Below are positions 1-9,657 of a stretch of 18,215 nucleotides of DNA, piece after piece. Origin of the DNA: an uncultured Clostridia bacterium (GTDB lineage Bacteria; Bacillota; Clostridia; TANB77; CAG-508). The DNA lies in contig CANQZP010000023.1 in the NCBI GenBank assembly GCA_947628395.1, positions 1 through 18,215 on the forward strand, in the 5' to 3' direction. A model generated the notes under the pieces. It made no database searches. It was not told the origin of the DNA and worked only from the letters and a program-made list of their open reading frames with translations. Position 1 is the first letter of the stretch. Every line of letters begins with the position of its first letter. Made by a program: the position numbers and the translations under genes.

Positions 1-32
1 GTTTCTACTTTTTTATAATCTTCTAATTTCAC
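1..32 (-). CDS. Start of an unidentified gene running off the left edge
   Basis: On the minus strand a GTG codon at 32-30 opens a frame reading M-K-L-E-D-Y-K-K-V-E before the window ends. A full AAGGAGG Shine-Dalgarno lies at 46-40, seven bases upstream of the GTG, and a consensus-like promoter lies at 60-88, so this is very probably a genuine gene start. Only ten residues are visible, so no family can be assigned. It begins about 75 bp after the broken end of the glucan synthase and has its own promoter, so it need not depend on that gene's transcript. Confidence 0.6.
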   Translation of the reverse strand, partial: MKLEDYKKVE

Positions 33-59
33 TTAGTTTCCTCCTTAATTACTTTAACT

Positions 60-88
60 ATTATATCATATGTATTTAAGAGTATCAA
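60..88 (-). promoter_or_regulatory. Sigma-A-type promoter for the gene at the left edge
   Basis: Reading the minus strand, TTGATA (88-83) is followed by a 17-bp spacer and a perfect TATAAT (65-60). The spacer ends in TGA, which gives an extended -10 (TGnTATAAT). Start of transcription would be expected near 53, leaving a leader of about 20 bases that contains the AAGGAGG ribosome binding site at 46-40. This is the best promoter match in the window. It lies just beyond the point where the glucan synthase reading frame is cut off. Confidence 0.75.
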
Positions 89-107
89 TATTTTTGAAAA
101 ACTGGTA

Positions 108-1742
108 CTAACAACAACACACATGTGTGTATTGACCGCCATTTTCTCTCACTCCTACCGGATATGCTTTTATATATCCCGGTTCTAAATTACTTTTATT
201 AAAAGCTGGTGTAAGGAGCTTTATAATTCCTGTCTGCTTATCTATTAAATAATTTTCAAGAGAATTTAATGAATGATATTTTTTATCATTATCAGCCGCA
301 TCTGAAATAATTCCCCAACTTTGTGCTATACTATCTATTTTACACTCTGATGCTTCAATACTTCCTAAAATTTGTTTATCATCTGTATATGCCCTTCTAA
401 ACCATAATCCATCCCAACCTTCTGCATTTAAAGATTTCTTTAATTCTCTTTTTATAAGTTCATATCGTTTCAAATATTCTTCTGCATATTCATATTTTAA
501 AATACTTTCAAATCTATTTAAAATATCATATAGGAAAAATCCAAGCCAAACACTTTCTCCTTTGCCTTTATTTCCAACTGTACTAAATCCATCATTCCAA
601 TCACCGCTTCCTATCTTAGGAAGACCATGTTCTCCAAAATTTATAGATTTTTCTATTGCTCTTACTGCATGCATAAATAAAGTTTCTTTTTGAGGCATTT
701 CTCTGTATAAATCATATTTTTCATCTTCATTTTCTTTTAACTTTTCACCTTCTAAATAAGGAATTCCCTCATTTAAAAATTCATAGTCACCAGTAAAATC
801 TATATATTCTATAAGAGCATAAGGAAGCCATAATAAATCATCAGAAAACTTAGTTCTAATTCCCCTACCTGTTGTCTCATGCCACCAGTGCAGAACATCT
901 CCTTCAATAAATTGATGTTTAGCACATTTTCTAATTTGATTTTTCAATAGCTCTACATCTATAAATTTCATTCCAAAACAATCTTGTAGTTGATCTCTAA
1001 ATCCTATTGCTCCACCTGATTGATATAATCCGCTTCTAGCAAATAACCTACTTACTATAGTTTGATAAATAACCCATGAATTCAAAAGTAAATTCATTGT
1101 TTCTGATGGTGTTTTAACTCTTAATTTGTTAGTTCTTTCATACCAATAACTATTTACCTTTTCTAATTCTTCTGAAACTTTTTTACTATCAAATTCAATA
1201 TTATCTACACCTAAAGTAATTATAACTTCTTCTTCTGCGAATTCATCTATATCTATATCAATTTTTATAGCTACCATATTCCCATAACTAACATCTGACT
1301 CTACCTTCCATTTTTCTTTATAAATTCCTTCTGGATTTGATATATAATCTCCAATAAATTCTTTTTTACTATTTGTATAATCACTTATCCTTTTATTACT
1401 TGTTATTATAATCTCACTTTTAAAATCATCTTCACACAAATTGCTACAAACAATTTTATTATCTACTTTCTTAGTTACGATATTACCTAAAGTTTTAGTT
1501 TCATCTTCTCCTAAACTTAAACTTACATAATAGTATAAACTCAATTTTTTCTTCTGTCTTGATAAATTTTTTAAATTGATTTTATTTATTTTTGTTTTTG
1601 AATCTATAGGTACAAATACTGTAATTTCTTGTAATAGCTCATTTTGAAGTTGTTTAAAAATAGAATATCCCATTCCATGAGTTACATAGTAGTTTTGAGT
1701 ATTTTTTACACTACTTCCGAGCAGACCAAACTTTATCATCAT
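108..1742 (-). pseudogene. GH94 phosphorylase-like part of a broken cyclic glucan synthase
   Basis: This frame encodes the C-terminal GH94 (glycoside phosphorylase, alpha/alpha-barrel) part of a cyclic beta-1,2-glucan synthase. Recognisable family blocks are YYVTHGMGYSIF at the start, RSGLYQSGGAIGFRDQLQD, the HWWHETTGRGIRTKFSDDLLW region, GSGDWNDG near residue 382 (the Asp is the general acid in GH94 enzymes) and RENGGQYTH near the end. It continues the gene at 1711-7563 but in the +1 frame. The first in-frame ATGs (1742) have no Shine-Dalgarno and lie inside the upstream frame, so independent translation is unlikely. Homology to the family ends abruptly after QYTH: three Cys codons and a TAG follow at 119-108. 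The usual last part of the barrel, roughly 150-250 residues with a conserved GGWTWYTG-type motif, is missing. It looks like the 3' fragment of a decaying gene. A sequencing error could explain the frameshift but not the lost end. Confidence 0.8.
1711..1742 (-). other. Frameshift site inside the glucan synthase gene
   Basis: The upstream frame ends ...K-V-W-S-A-R-K-stop and the downstream frame covers the same bases as ...G-L-L-G-S-S-V-K-N-T-Q. Removing one base, for example the T of the GCT codon at 1720, joins them as V-W-S-A-G-S-S-V-K-N. That gives continuous protein with the family's usual spacing from the VWS block to the HGxGYSxF block. The change is therefore equivalent to a one-base insertion. 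I see no slippery run: the P-site codons CGG or AAG would re-pair poorly after a +1 slip, so programmed frameshifting is unlikely. Confidence 0.75.
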
Positions 1743-4700
1743 CTTTTATAAAAATAATTTCAGAAGGACTATCAAGAATCGCATCATTACTCCATTTAGT
1801 AATTCTATTCAGTCTACTATTTTCATCCCAAGTATAACCACCAAAATTCTCTGTTACAACTGTTCCAAAATCTTCATTTGCTATAATATTTGCCCAAGAC
1901 CTAGGAGTTTTTTTATCTTTACCTACTTCAATTACATACTCATTTCCATTACTAGTAAATCCGCCAATTCCATTGTAAAATTTAAGCTCTTCCATATTTA
2001 CTAATTTATTTTCAGGTTCTTCTGTTTCTAAAACTTTAGGTTCTATATGCACTTTCTTTTCATCTTTTTTCGATTCTTCTAATTCTTCTAGATTAACTTT
2101 TAATCCACCATTTTTAGCTTCAAGTATTAACCCTGCTCTATTTCTTATTGCCTTTACATCACTCTCTGACATCTCTTTTTGATTTAATATAAATATTTGA
2201 TAATTAAATAAATATTCCATTTGATGATTTTTTATTGAATCATATATTCCTTCTCTTAGCAATTGTTCATAACTCATCTCTTCATTATTCAAAATACATA
2301 AATCTATTCTTGTATTTCTTGTTTTAAAGAATTCTAATGCTTCTAAAGCTTCATCTATAACATATAAATCCTCAATATTTTTTATCTCAATTAATAAAAT
2401 TGGTACATCTCCAGAAACACCAAATTTCCAAAGGTCTCCTATAAAATATTTATCATCATATTTTTTATATTCATTATTCAAATCACTTTGGAAAATTAGA
2501 TATCCTAACATTTTTTGATAAACTTCAATCTTTTCTCCATTTATTCCTAAATATTTTATTTCTTCATCTGTTCTAGCCTTTGCTAAATTAAATATATTTG
2601 ATACTTCTGATTCATTTGATATCTCCTTTATTTTCTGAATCACTTCTTCTTTTTCTTCTGAAACGGAAATAATTAAATCTAAAATATTTTTTTCTTCTGG
2701 TCTTACTTTTATCGTTTTTCTAATCGCTATAATAGGTTCTATTACATCTTTTATTATATTTGAAAATCTAGTAGATTTTTTTACACTTTCTGGTGTTAAA
2801 TAATTACACCTACCAAAAAATTTTTCTTTTTCAATCTCAAACTCAGTTTCTCCAATAAAGCTATCAGCACATAGCTTTACACCCATATATACATTTTCCT
2901 TTTCTGATTCTCTATTTCTTCTTTTCAAAATAAAAATTTCTTCTTCAGGAATATATTCTATTTCTACAAACATATTATTAAATATTGGATGAGCATAATC
3001 CTGAGATTTTCCTGATAATATTGCTTCTAAAAAGCTTGTCACTTCTAATATTTCTTCTTTTGTCCCTGTATTTTTTATAGTTAATCTTCTAATTTCTGTA
3101 GGAAAACTAGGATCTACCGTTATAAACATAGTAGTCTCTAAATTTCCTTCTACATGAGTAAATTCATTTTTAGATTGCATAAATTTTACTTTATTTCTTC
3201 CAAAACTTGACCATATTTTATTATCTTTTATATTCTTCACAAAGAAACCTATTCCTTGAATATTGTTTTCTGTTTCTTTAAATCTATTTATCATTATATC
3301 TTTATATTTACTATATCCATTTCCTCTTAAGTCTGTATAAATAGTATATTCTTGGTTTGATATTACATTTACCCTTCTTGTATTTTCATCTTCATCATAA
3401 TTTATTTCTCTATCACTATAATCATTTTTATATTTTACCTTCTTTATTTTTTCTTTATTATCTTTTAATAAAACAATATTAAGTGGCATTCTTTCATGAA
3501 GCAAAATATCAATCGCTTTTATCTCTGGATTACTATAAAATCTTTCCTGTAATATTCTATTATTTAAATAATTGTTAATAGAAAGAAGAATTAAACCTTG
3601 ATGATGTGCCATATATGTTTTTACTTGTGCATAATCTTCGCCTTTTCTTAATCTTTCTTTTGTAAAATCTAATGCCTCGTAAAAACCATATTCACCTATC
3701 ATTCCATATTTTTCTAATTCTCTAAGATTCTTTACCGCTTCTTCCTTTTCATAATCTAAACTTAAAAAAGTCGAATATGGTGAAACTACTATTTCATCTT
3801 CTAACCCTCTTTTTAGTCCTAAATTTGGTATTCCAAAAGCTTTATATTGATAATTTAAATTCAAGTCTTTAACATTAAATGCCGACTCAGAAATTCCCCA
3901 AGGAATTCCAAGTCTTTTCGCATATTCTTTTTGATTTAATATTAAAAATCTTGAAGATTCATCTAAAAGACTTCCTTTATAATTTCTTATATTGATATTT
4001 GGCATTAAATACTCAAAAGCAGTTCCTGACCAAGAAATAAGCCCTTTATACCCATTTAAAGCTGTAAGTGTTCTACTTAAATTACTCCAATGTTTAGGTG
4101 AAACATCTTTTTTAGCTATTGCTATAATACTTGCCTGTCTCGCTTCAGAAGCTAAAAAATCATAATATGAATCTGTTAATTTATCTTCTTCTATATTAAA
4201 ACCTATTGAAAATAATCTATTTTTATAGCTATATAATTTTGAAAAGTCAGTATTTTTTATTAACCTATCTATCCTGTTTTCTAAATCACTATTATTTTTT
4301 ATCTCTTTCAAAAATGCTTTTACAATATATAAATATCCTATAAAATTACCACTATCTACAGTTGACACATATCTAGGATAAAGAGGCTTTAAAGTTTTTA
4401 TATTATACCAGTTATATAAATGTCCATTCCATTTATCTAAAGACTCTATTTTACTTATCATCTTTTTTAATAAATTAATACAATCATTTAATGAAATAAA
4501 TTTTAAATCATACGCAGATATTATAGCAAGCATTCCAAGTCCCATATTAGTACATGATGTTCTATCTACAAATTTTTCTTTTCTATCTGCTTGAAAATTA
4601 TCTGAAGGGAAAAAATTATTTTTTTCTATTATAGTACTCTCAAAAAAATTCCAAGTTTTATTTGCTATTTCTAATAAATATTCTCTATCTTCAGAATCCA

Positions 4701-7563
4701 CTATAATTTTATCTTTTTTATCTTTACTTAAATGCCATGCTATAAAAGGACCTAAAACCCATAATGTAGCAATAACTTCTACAAATGGATTCAAAAATCC
4801 AAATGCAACAATACCTAATACTATATTAGGAATCATTTTCAAACAATAACTCTCTAAATTTGATTTACTTTTCTTTTCTATATCTTCTGAAGTAGTCCAT
4901 TCTAGTAATTTAGTTTTCTTATTAAGTCTATATATCGTTTTAAATATTGCAGATAAAGAGTTATATGCAATAGTCGGTAAAAAAGAAATTTCTAATACTG
5001 CCCTTAAAAGACATCCTCTTATCCCCGTAACTTCATTATTAAACTTTTTATCAGCATATATAGCACCTTCAATCGTGCTTTCCTTGAAAATAATATAATT
5101 TGCTGTTTCAATAATACTCATTATTAATATTGATATTAAACTTATAAGCATAATTGGAACATTGTTTAATAGTGTAGCTATAAAAAATACTACTAGCTCT
5201 GATATTCCTACTAAACTTCTTCTTAAATTGTCAAAAATCTTGAATTTACTTAAGATTGTCAATTTCTTATTACATATCCAAGATGCAATTTGCCAATCTC
5301 CTCTTATCCACCTATTTTCTCTTTCTAAATAAGATAAAAATTTACTTGGATATCCATCAAATACTATAACATCATTTAATAAGCCACATCTTAGATAACA
5401 CCCCTCTAATAAATCGTGACTTAAAACTCTATTTTCAGGAATTTCCTTTCTCAATAACTTATCATATACCTTTACATCATAAATTCCTTTACCTGTAAAA
5501 ATTCCTTCTCCAAATCCATCTTGATATACATTAGAAATCGCATTTGTATAAAAATCTATTCCTGGAAGTCCAGAAAAGATTTTACAAAACATACTATTTG
5601 TACAGCTTAGTAAATCTATCCCTACTCTAGGCTGCATTAAAGCATATCCTTTTACAACTATTCCATTTTCTATTATTGGTTTGTTTAAAGGATGTGCCAT
5701 TGCACCAATAAGTCCCTTTGCCGATTCTAAAACCAAATTTGTATCTGCATCTAATGTTATAATATATTTAATTTCTTTTGAAAAGAAATTATCTTTTAAC
5801 GTATTTGCTAAAAAATCTCCATCTTCTTTTCTTAAAATATAATCATTAAACTGGTTTAATAAACCTCTTTTTCTTTCCCAGCCTAAATATTTACCTTCTC
5901 CTTCATGCCATACTCTTTTTCTATATAGGAAATGAAAAATATTTTGATTATTATATTTTTCATTTAAGATTCTAATTTTTTCTAGTCCATACTCTATAAT
6001 TTTTTCATCTAATTCTTCTTTTTCTTGTCTTGATGTAGTACAATCACCTAAAATAGCAAAATACAAATTTTCACTTTTATTTGCAATATAATATACTTCT
6101 AATTTTTCCACAAGTTCATCTATTTTTTCTATACTACTCAATATAGTAGGTATAACTACAAATGTAGCATTTTCCTCTGTTATATTCTTTTCAAAGTTTA
6201 TTTTAGGTATCATTTTAGGTTTTATAATTTTACCAATTATATAATTTAAAATTCTTATATATATTTCTGAAATTGGAATTAAAATACTAATGAAAACAAT
6301 TATTTTTACTATATTACTATAATTTAAACTAATAGAAATCAACAAATCTACTAATAATGGTAAAATAAAAATTGAAGTAATATACAATCTTGATTTTGAT
6401 TTATTACTTAATTTCATTTTTTTCTTTCCAGTTAAAGCAAATAAAAGCTCCTGTTTTCCATCATCTATTAAATAATAACCTATATGCGATTTTCTTTTAT
6501 CATTTTCATTCTGTTTTGCTAATTCAAGAACTTTTTCAGCAATATAAATTTCAGATATCTTAGTTTTATCAGCAATTTTCTTAATTGTATTTCTATAATA
6601 ATTTTTCGATTCATGAGTCATTTCTCTAAAAATACCTGACGGATCTTCTAATAAAATTTCCTCTGTTTTATTTATTCTTTCAAATATTTCTTGAAAATTA
6701 ATTCTATTTATGTTTTTTATACTTCTAATACAATTTCCTATACTTACTTTTAAAGTTGCTATATAAAAGTGCTCTTTTCTTACTATCTCTGATACTGTCG
6801 TGCCCATCATCTTAACTTGTTCTTCTAATACATCAATATATTTACTTCCTTTTTTTCCAGTCCTTCTTAGTTTATATAACATGTACTCTATAAACGGATA
6901 TTTAAGTTCTCTATATGAAAAAATATTTTTTTCTTTAATCTTTCTTTGAAATACTAAATCTTTTTTATCTTTATTCTCAACTAATCTCTCAAAAATATTT
7001 TCTACCTTATATTTTTGTATCTGTACATCATAGATTCTTTCGCAAATATCTCGTATATTTTGTATCAAAGCTATCTGCATAAAAATACCTATGCTCCAGA
7101 TTTCTTCCATGCTTAATATTTTTCTATTTTGATAACTTGTTAAAGTTTCTTCTAATATTTCCTCTGTTATTTTAAAATCAGTAAATCCAACTATTTCACT
7201 AGCTAGTACATATATCCTACTAAATCCTTCATACATACCTGACTGTATTCCGATAAATTTTTTATATTTTTTAAGTGGCAATTCTTTTTCGATATTTCTA
7301 ACACACTCTTCAATTATATAAAAATTATCTAGAATCCACTCTCCTGCAGAATGGATTTTTATTCCTAATTTTAAATGTTTATTTAATAATTCATAAGTCT
7401 TCTCTATGAATTTAAAATTTTCTCTCATTTTTATTATTGGATAAGTATCTATCTCAGAATAACTTGTTATTGTATGTTCTGAAGCAATTTTCTCCATATA
7501 TTCTTTTAACTGATTTCTTTCTAAACTTGCACCTTTTATACTTAAATTTCTATAAACTCTCAC
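1711..7563 (-). CDS. ndvB: Cyclic beta-1,2-glucan synthase (GT84-GH189), frame cut in the GH94 region
   Basis: This is the 5' part (1950 codons) of an NdvB/Cgs-type membrane enzyme, which polymerises glucose from UDP-glucose into beta-1,2-glucan and cyclises it. Seen in order: a soluble helical N-terminus (1-390); membrane helices (about 390-444); a GT84 glycosyltransferase with LDADTN (DxD-type, near 604) and RENRWIRGDWQ (near 751); further membrane helices (about 785-825 and 905-945); a glucoamylase-like cyclising domain of GH189 type (about 980-1340, with TSCTNMGLGM, WGISESAFN, YMAHHQG); then GH94-type N-terminal beta-domains from about 1400. The GTG start (7563-7561) follows AAGGAG at a distance of 10 bases. 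The frame ends at TAG 1713-1711, just after IFIKDDDKVWS, where relatives continue into the GH94 barrel that is found in the next frame. Known full-length proteins are about 2800 residues. I infer that synthesis and cyclisation modules may survive while chain-length trimming is lost. The family name is secure; activity is not. Confidence 0.85.
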   Translation of the reverse strand: MRVYRNLSIKGASLERNQLKEYMEKIASEHTITSYSEIDTYPIIKMRENFKFIEKTYELLNKHLKLGIKIHSAGEWILDNFYIIEECVRNIEKELPLKKYKKFIGIQSGMYEGFSRIYVLASEIVGFTDFKITEEILEETLTSYQNRKILSMEEIWSIGIFMQIALIQNIRDICERIYDVQIQKYKVENIFERLVENKDKKDLVFQRKIKEKNIFSYRELKYPFIEYMLYKLRRTGKKGSKYIDVLEEQVKMMGTTVSEIVRKEHFYIATLKVSIGNCIRSIKNINRINFQEIFERINKTEEILLEDPSGIFREMTHESKNYYRNTIKKIADKTKISEIYIAEKVLELAKQNENDKRKSHIGYYLIDDGKQELLFALTGKKKMKLSNKSKSRLYITSIFILPLLVDLLISISLNYSNIVKIIVFISILIPISEIYIRILNYIIGKIIKPKMIPKINFEKNITEENATFVVIPTILSSIEKIDELVEKLEVYYIANKSENLYFAILGDCTTSRQEKEELDEKIIEYGLEKIRILNEKYNNQNIFHFLYRKRVWHEGEGKYLGWERKRGLLNQFNDYILRKEDGDFLANTLKDNFFSKEIKYIITLDADTNLVLESAKGLIGAMAHPLNKPIIENGIVVKGYALMQPRVGIDLLSCTNSMFCKIFSGLPGIDFYTNAISNVYQDGFGEGIFTGKGIYDVKVYDKLLRKEIPENRVLSHDLLEGCYLRCGLLNDVIVFDGYPSKFLSYLERENRWIRGDWQIASWICNKKLTILSKFKIFDNLRRSLVGISELVVFFIATLLNNVPIMLISLISILIMSIIETANYIIFKESTIEGAIYADKKFNNEVTGIRGCLLRAVLEISFLPTIAYNSLSAIFKTIYRLNKKTKLLEWTTSEDIEKKSKSNLESYCLKMIPNIVLGIVAFGFLNPFVEVIATLWVLGPFIAWHLSKDKKDKIIVDSEDREYLLEIANKTWNFFESTIIEKNNFFPSDNFQADRKEKFVDRTSCTNMGLGMLAIISAYDLKFISLNDCINLLKKMISKIESLDKWNGHLYNWYNIKTLKPLYPRYVSTVDSGNFIGYLYIVKAFLKEIKNNSDLENRIDRLIKNTDFSKLYSYKNRLFSIGFNIEEDKLTDSYYDFLASEARQASIIAIAKKDVSPKHWSNLSRTLTALNGYKGLISWSGTAFEYLMPNINIRNYKGSLLDESSRFLILNQKEYAKRLGIPWGISESAFNVKDLNLNYQYKAFGIPNLGLKRGLEDEIVVSPYSTFLSLDYEKEEAVKNLRELEKYGMIGEYGFYEALDFTKERLRKGEDYAQVKTYMAHHQGLILLSINNYLNNRILQERFYSNPEIKAIDILLHERMPLNIVLLKDNKEKIKKVKYKNDYSDREINYDEDENTRRVNVISNQEYTIYTDLRGNGYSKYKDIMINRFKETENNIQGIGFFVKNIKDNKIWSSFGRNKVKFMQSKNEFTHVEGNLETTMFITVDPSFPTEIRRLTIKNTGTKEEILEVTSFLEAILSGKSQDYAHPIFNNMFVEIEYIPEEEIFILKRRNRESEKENVYMGVKLCADSFIGETEFEIEKEKFFGRCNYLTPESVKKSTRFSNIIKDVIEPIIAIRKTIKVRPEEKNILDLIISVSEEKEEVIQKIKEISNESEVSNIFNLAKARTDEEIKYLGINGEKIEVYQKMLGYLIFQSDLNNEYKKYDDKYFIGDLWKFGVSGDVPILLIEIKNIEDLYVIDEALEALEFFKTRNTRIDLCILNNEEMSYEQLLREGIYDSIKNHQMEYLFNYQIFILNQKEMSESDVKAIRNRAGLILEAKNGGLKVNLEELEESKKDEKKVHIEPKVLETEEPENKLVNMEELKFYNGIGGFTSNGNEYVIEVGKDKKTPRSWANIIANEDFGTVVTENFGGYTWDENSRLNRITKWSNDAILDSPSEIIFIKDDDKVWSARK

Positions 7564-7616
7564 CTTTTCCTAGCTCCTTATAATTTGCTATTTAAAGGTA
7601 TTTTTGCCAAAAAAAG

Positions 7617-7622
7617 ATTATA
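7617..7622 (-). promoter_or_regulatory. Possible -10 element for the glucan synthase gene
   Basis: A perfect TATAAT lies on the minus strand at 7622-7617, downstream of the GH15 terminator and 54 bp before the GTG start of the glucan synthase. The hexamer 17 bp upstream (TATATA) is a poor -35 match. Position and the preceding terminator suggest a separate promoter for this gene, but the surroundings are so A+T-rich that the match could be chance. Confidence 0.35.
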
Positions 7623-7673
7623 TATTCAAAAAAATTTTTTATATAAGAACAAAAGGAACACTTTCCAAAAATC

Positions 7674-7704
7674 TAAAAAAAGGAATCTTCCAGAAGATTC
7701 CTTT
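7674..7704 (-). terminator. Rho-independent terminator after the GH15 gene
   Basis: On the minus strand an 11-bp perfect stem (AAAGGAATCTT pairing with AAGATTCCTTT) closes a CTGG loop and runs straight into seven U residues. It starts 34 bp after the stop codon of the glucoamylase gene and separates it from the glucan synthase. Confidence 0.85.
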
Positions 7705-7737
7705 CATTGTCATTTTCAGTTTTAATTACTAAAGAAT

Positions 7738-9639
7738 TTAAATTAATCCAAGCTTAACTAACTTTTCAAGAACAATTATAAACATAGCGTGAGACCAAGT
7801 AAGACCAATTACCCAATTAGGTAAAAGCTTTTCATTATCAACTTGCTCTCCAAGAAAACCATGTACTGAACAAGATTTAGCTACAAACTCAAAACACTCT
7901 CTAGCTTTCTTTCTTTCACCAGTTTCCAAATAATAATTAGCCATCCAAAGATTTGCAATCGGCCAAGGATTATACCCATCCATATATGTATCACCCTCAA
8001 ATCTGATATATCCACCAGTATATGTTCTAAGAGTCATATTCATTCTTTCAATAGTATTTGTAATTTTTTTCTCCTTTGGTGAAAACATCTTAAAAGGAGT
8101 AACAGTACCAACAATACTTATATCTAACCTATTATCTTCCGTATTTCTTACAAAACTTTTCTTGTCTTCACTATAGAAATTTTTAAGTACATAATCTTTT
8201 ATCTCTCTAGTTCTCTTATTTAATTGCTTCTCCATCTTTGCAATTGCTTCTAACTTTAATCTATTATTAGTAAAAAATTCTTTTACCTCGCCATAAATTT
8301 TAAGCATTGAAGAATATGCTCCAAAAATAGCTGCTAAAGAATATATAGAAGTACCTTCATACATTTCCCATATATCATAACTCTTTTGAAATTTATTAGT
8401 TCCGTCTAACATATCAGTAACATATTTTTCGATAAAATCTACAGCATTTTCGCACATTTTTAAACAATCTTTCAAAAATTTTTTATCCTTTGTATGTTCA
8501 TAATGAGAATATACACCATAAATAACACTTGCAGTTTCATCTATTTGATAACCCCAACAAGGAGCAAGCCTACCATCAGTAAAAAAGCGCTGTTCCCACA
8601 TTCCATTCTTACTTTGTGTCATTTTGCAAAAAGTTTTATAAAACTTTTCTGCTTCCTTTTCCATTCCAATTTTATCAAAAGACGTTGCAACAAATACAGC
8701 ATCTCTAGTCCAACAATAAGAATATCTACCCGACTTTGTTTTACTCTCATCAATTTCAATTCCAGCAGAAATACCACCAGTTTTCTCGTTCACAAGTAAA
8801 GGGAATAATAAAATCGTTCTTTTATAAATACTACTTACAACATCATTTTCAGCTTTTTCTGCAATATGTATTTTATCATGCTCTTTTAAATATTTTCTCC
8901 AATATTTTTTAGTATCATCAAGTTCTTTTTTTAAATCTAACTTTCTAAATCTCTCAATCTCATTATCAAGCTCATTCATTAAAGACATTTCTTCATTATC
9001 ACTAACATATATACAAAGTTCCAAAACCTTTTCTTCACCAGGCTTAATAACTCCAATATCATACTCAATACTAGAATCTGCAGAAAGTCCAATATAATCC
9101 TTTCCACCAATTGCACCATTCATAATATTTGCTTCCGAATTATTTATCTGACAATTATTTATTTTTTGTTTAGAAAACATGCAAACAGTAAAATCATGAT
9201 TATACTGATATAAGGCATCATTTCTATAATAGCCACAAGTATCATTATTATAATTGCTAAATAATTTAGAATACACTAAAAAATTAACATCTAAATCAAT
9301 ATTACTATTATTTATAAACTTATATTTCTTTACAAGTAAATTCTCTTTAATTAAAACATAATCAGTTTGTATAATTTTTAAATTAAAATAAGTATTTAAA
9401 ATTTCAGTATTTAAAATATTAGTATCTTCAACATAATATTGTTTAAAAACATTATTTATATCATTATGAAGATAAATCATAGCAGAATCATTTATTTTTA
9501 CACCTGTATGGAAAAACTCGAAAAACTGCTTATAATCTGGAGCTTGATTAAAAAGTCTAATCATCTCCCCATTTTTAGTAAAACTAACCCTCATGTTTTT
9601 GTTACCAATAACAGCATCATTATAATATTTCGTTTTCAT
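7738..9639 (-). CDS. GH15 glucoamylase-family glycoside hydrolase, cytoplasmic
   Basis: This 633-residue protein has the layout of bacterial GH15 enzymes, which release glucose from non-reducing ends of alpha-glucans: an N-terminal beta-sandwich (about 1-245), a linker helix, then an (alpha/alpha)6 catalytic barrel. Visible family blocks are YSYCWTRDAVFVATSF (near 305), WGYQIDETA, YDIWEMYEGTS (near 423, carrying the probable general-acid Glu), GGYIRFEGDTY, NPWPIANLW and GEQVDNE (near 597, probable catalytic-base Glu). No signal peptide or membrane segment is seen, so it should act inside the cell on glycogen or imported maltooligosaccharides. The ATG start is preceded by GTGAGG with a 7-base spacing, inside an 18-bp gap after the beta-CASP RNase gene, which suggests co-transcription and possible translational coupling. 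A strong terminator follows. Exact substrate (glucoamylase, glucodextranase or another alpha-glucosidase of GH15) cannot be decided from sequence. Confidence 0.88.
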   Translation of the reverse strand: MKTKYYNDAVIGNKNMRVSFTKNGEMIRLFNQAPDYKQFFEFFHTGVKINDSAMIYLHNDINNVFKQYYVEDTNILNTEILNTYFNLKIIQTDYVLIKENLLVKKYKFINNSNIDLDVNFLVYSKLFSNYNNDTCGYYRNDALYQYNHDFTVCMFSKQKINNCQINNSEANIMNGAIGGKDYIGLSADSSIEYDIGVIKPGEEKVLELCIYVSDNEEMSLMNELDNEIERFRKLDLKKELDDTKKYWRKYLKEHDKIHIAEKAENDVVSSIYKRTILLFPLLVNEKTGGISAGIEIDESKTKSGRYSYCWTRDAVFVATSFDKIGMEKEAEKFYKTFCKMTQSKNGMWEQRFFTDGRLAPCWGYQIDETASVIYGVYSHYEHTKDKKFLKDCLKMCENAVDFIEKYVTDMLDGTNKFQKSYDIWEMYEGTSIYSLAAIFGAYSSMLKIYGEVKEFFTNNRLKLEAIAKMEKQLNKRTREIKDYVLKNFYSEDKKSFVRNTEDNRLDISIVGTVTPFKMFSPKEKKITNTIERMNMTLRTYTGGYIRFEGDTYMDGYNPWPIANLWMANYYLETGERKKARECFEFVAKSCSVHGFLGEQVDNEKLLPNWVIGLTWSHAMFIIVLEKLVKLGLI

Positions 9640-9657
9640 CTTCTAACCTCACTACAT

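Noticed and set aside
1711..1742. Programmed +1 frameshift producing full-length glucan synthase
   Set aside because: No CUU-UGA-like or other slippery codon, poor re-pairing of the Lys or Arg tRNA in the +1 frame, and the C-terminus is missing anyway.
7629..7672. Second terminator (GGAA-AGTG-TTCC-TTTT) after the GH15 gene
   Set aside because: The stem is only four pairs; the 11-bp hairpin just upstream is enough to explain termination.
8494..8799. Plus-strand open frame of 101 codons inside the GH15 gene
   Set aside because: It lies opposite a well-supported GH15 coding region with family motifs on the minus strand and shows no recognisable protein or ribosome binding site.
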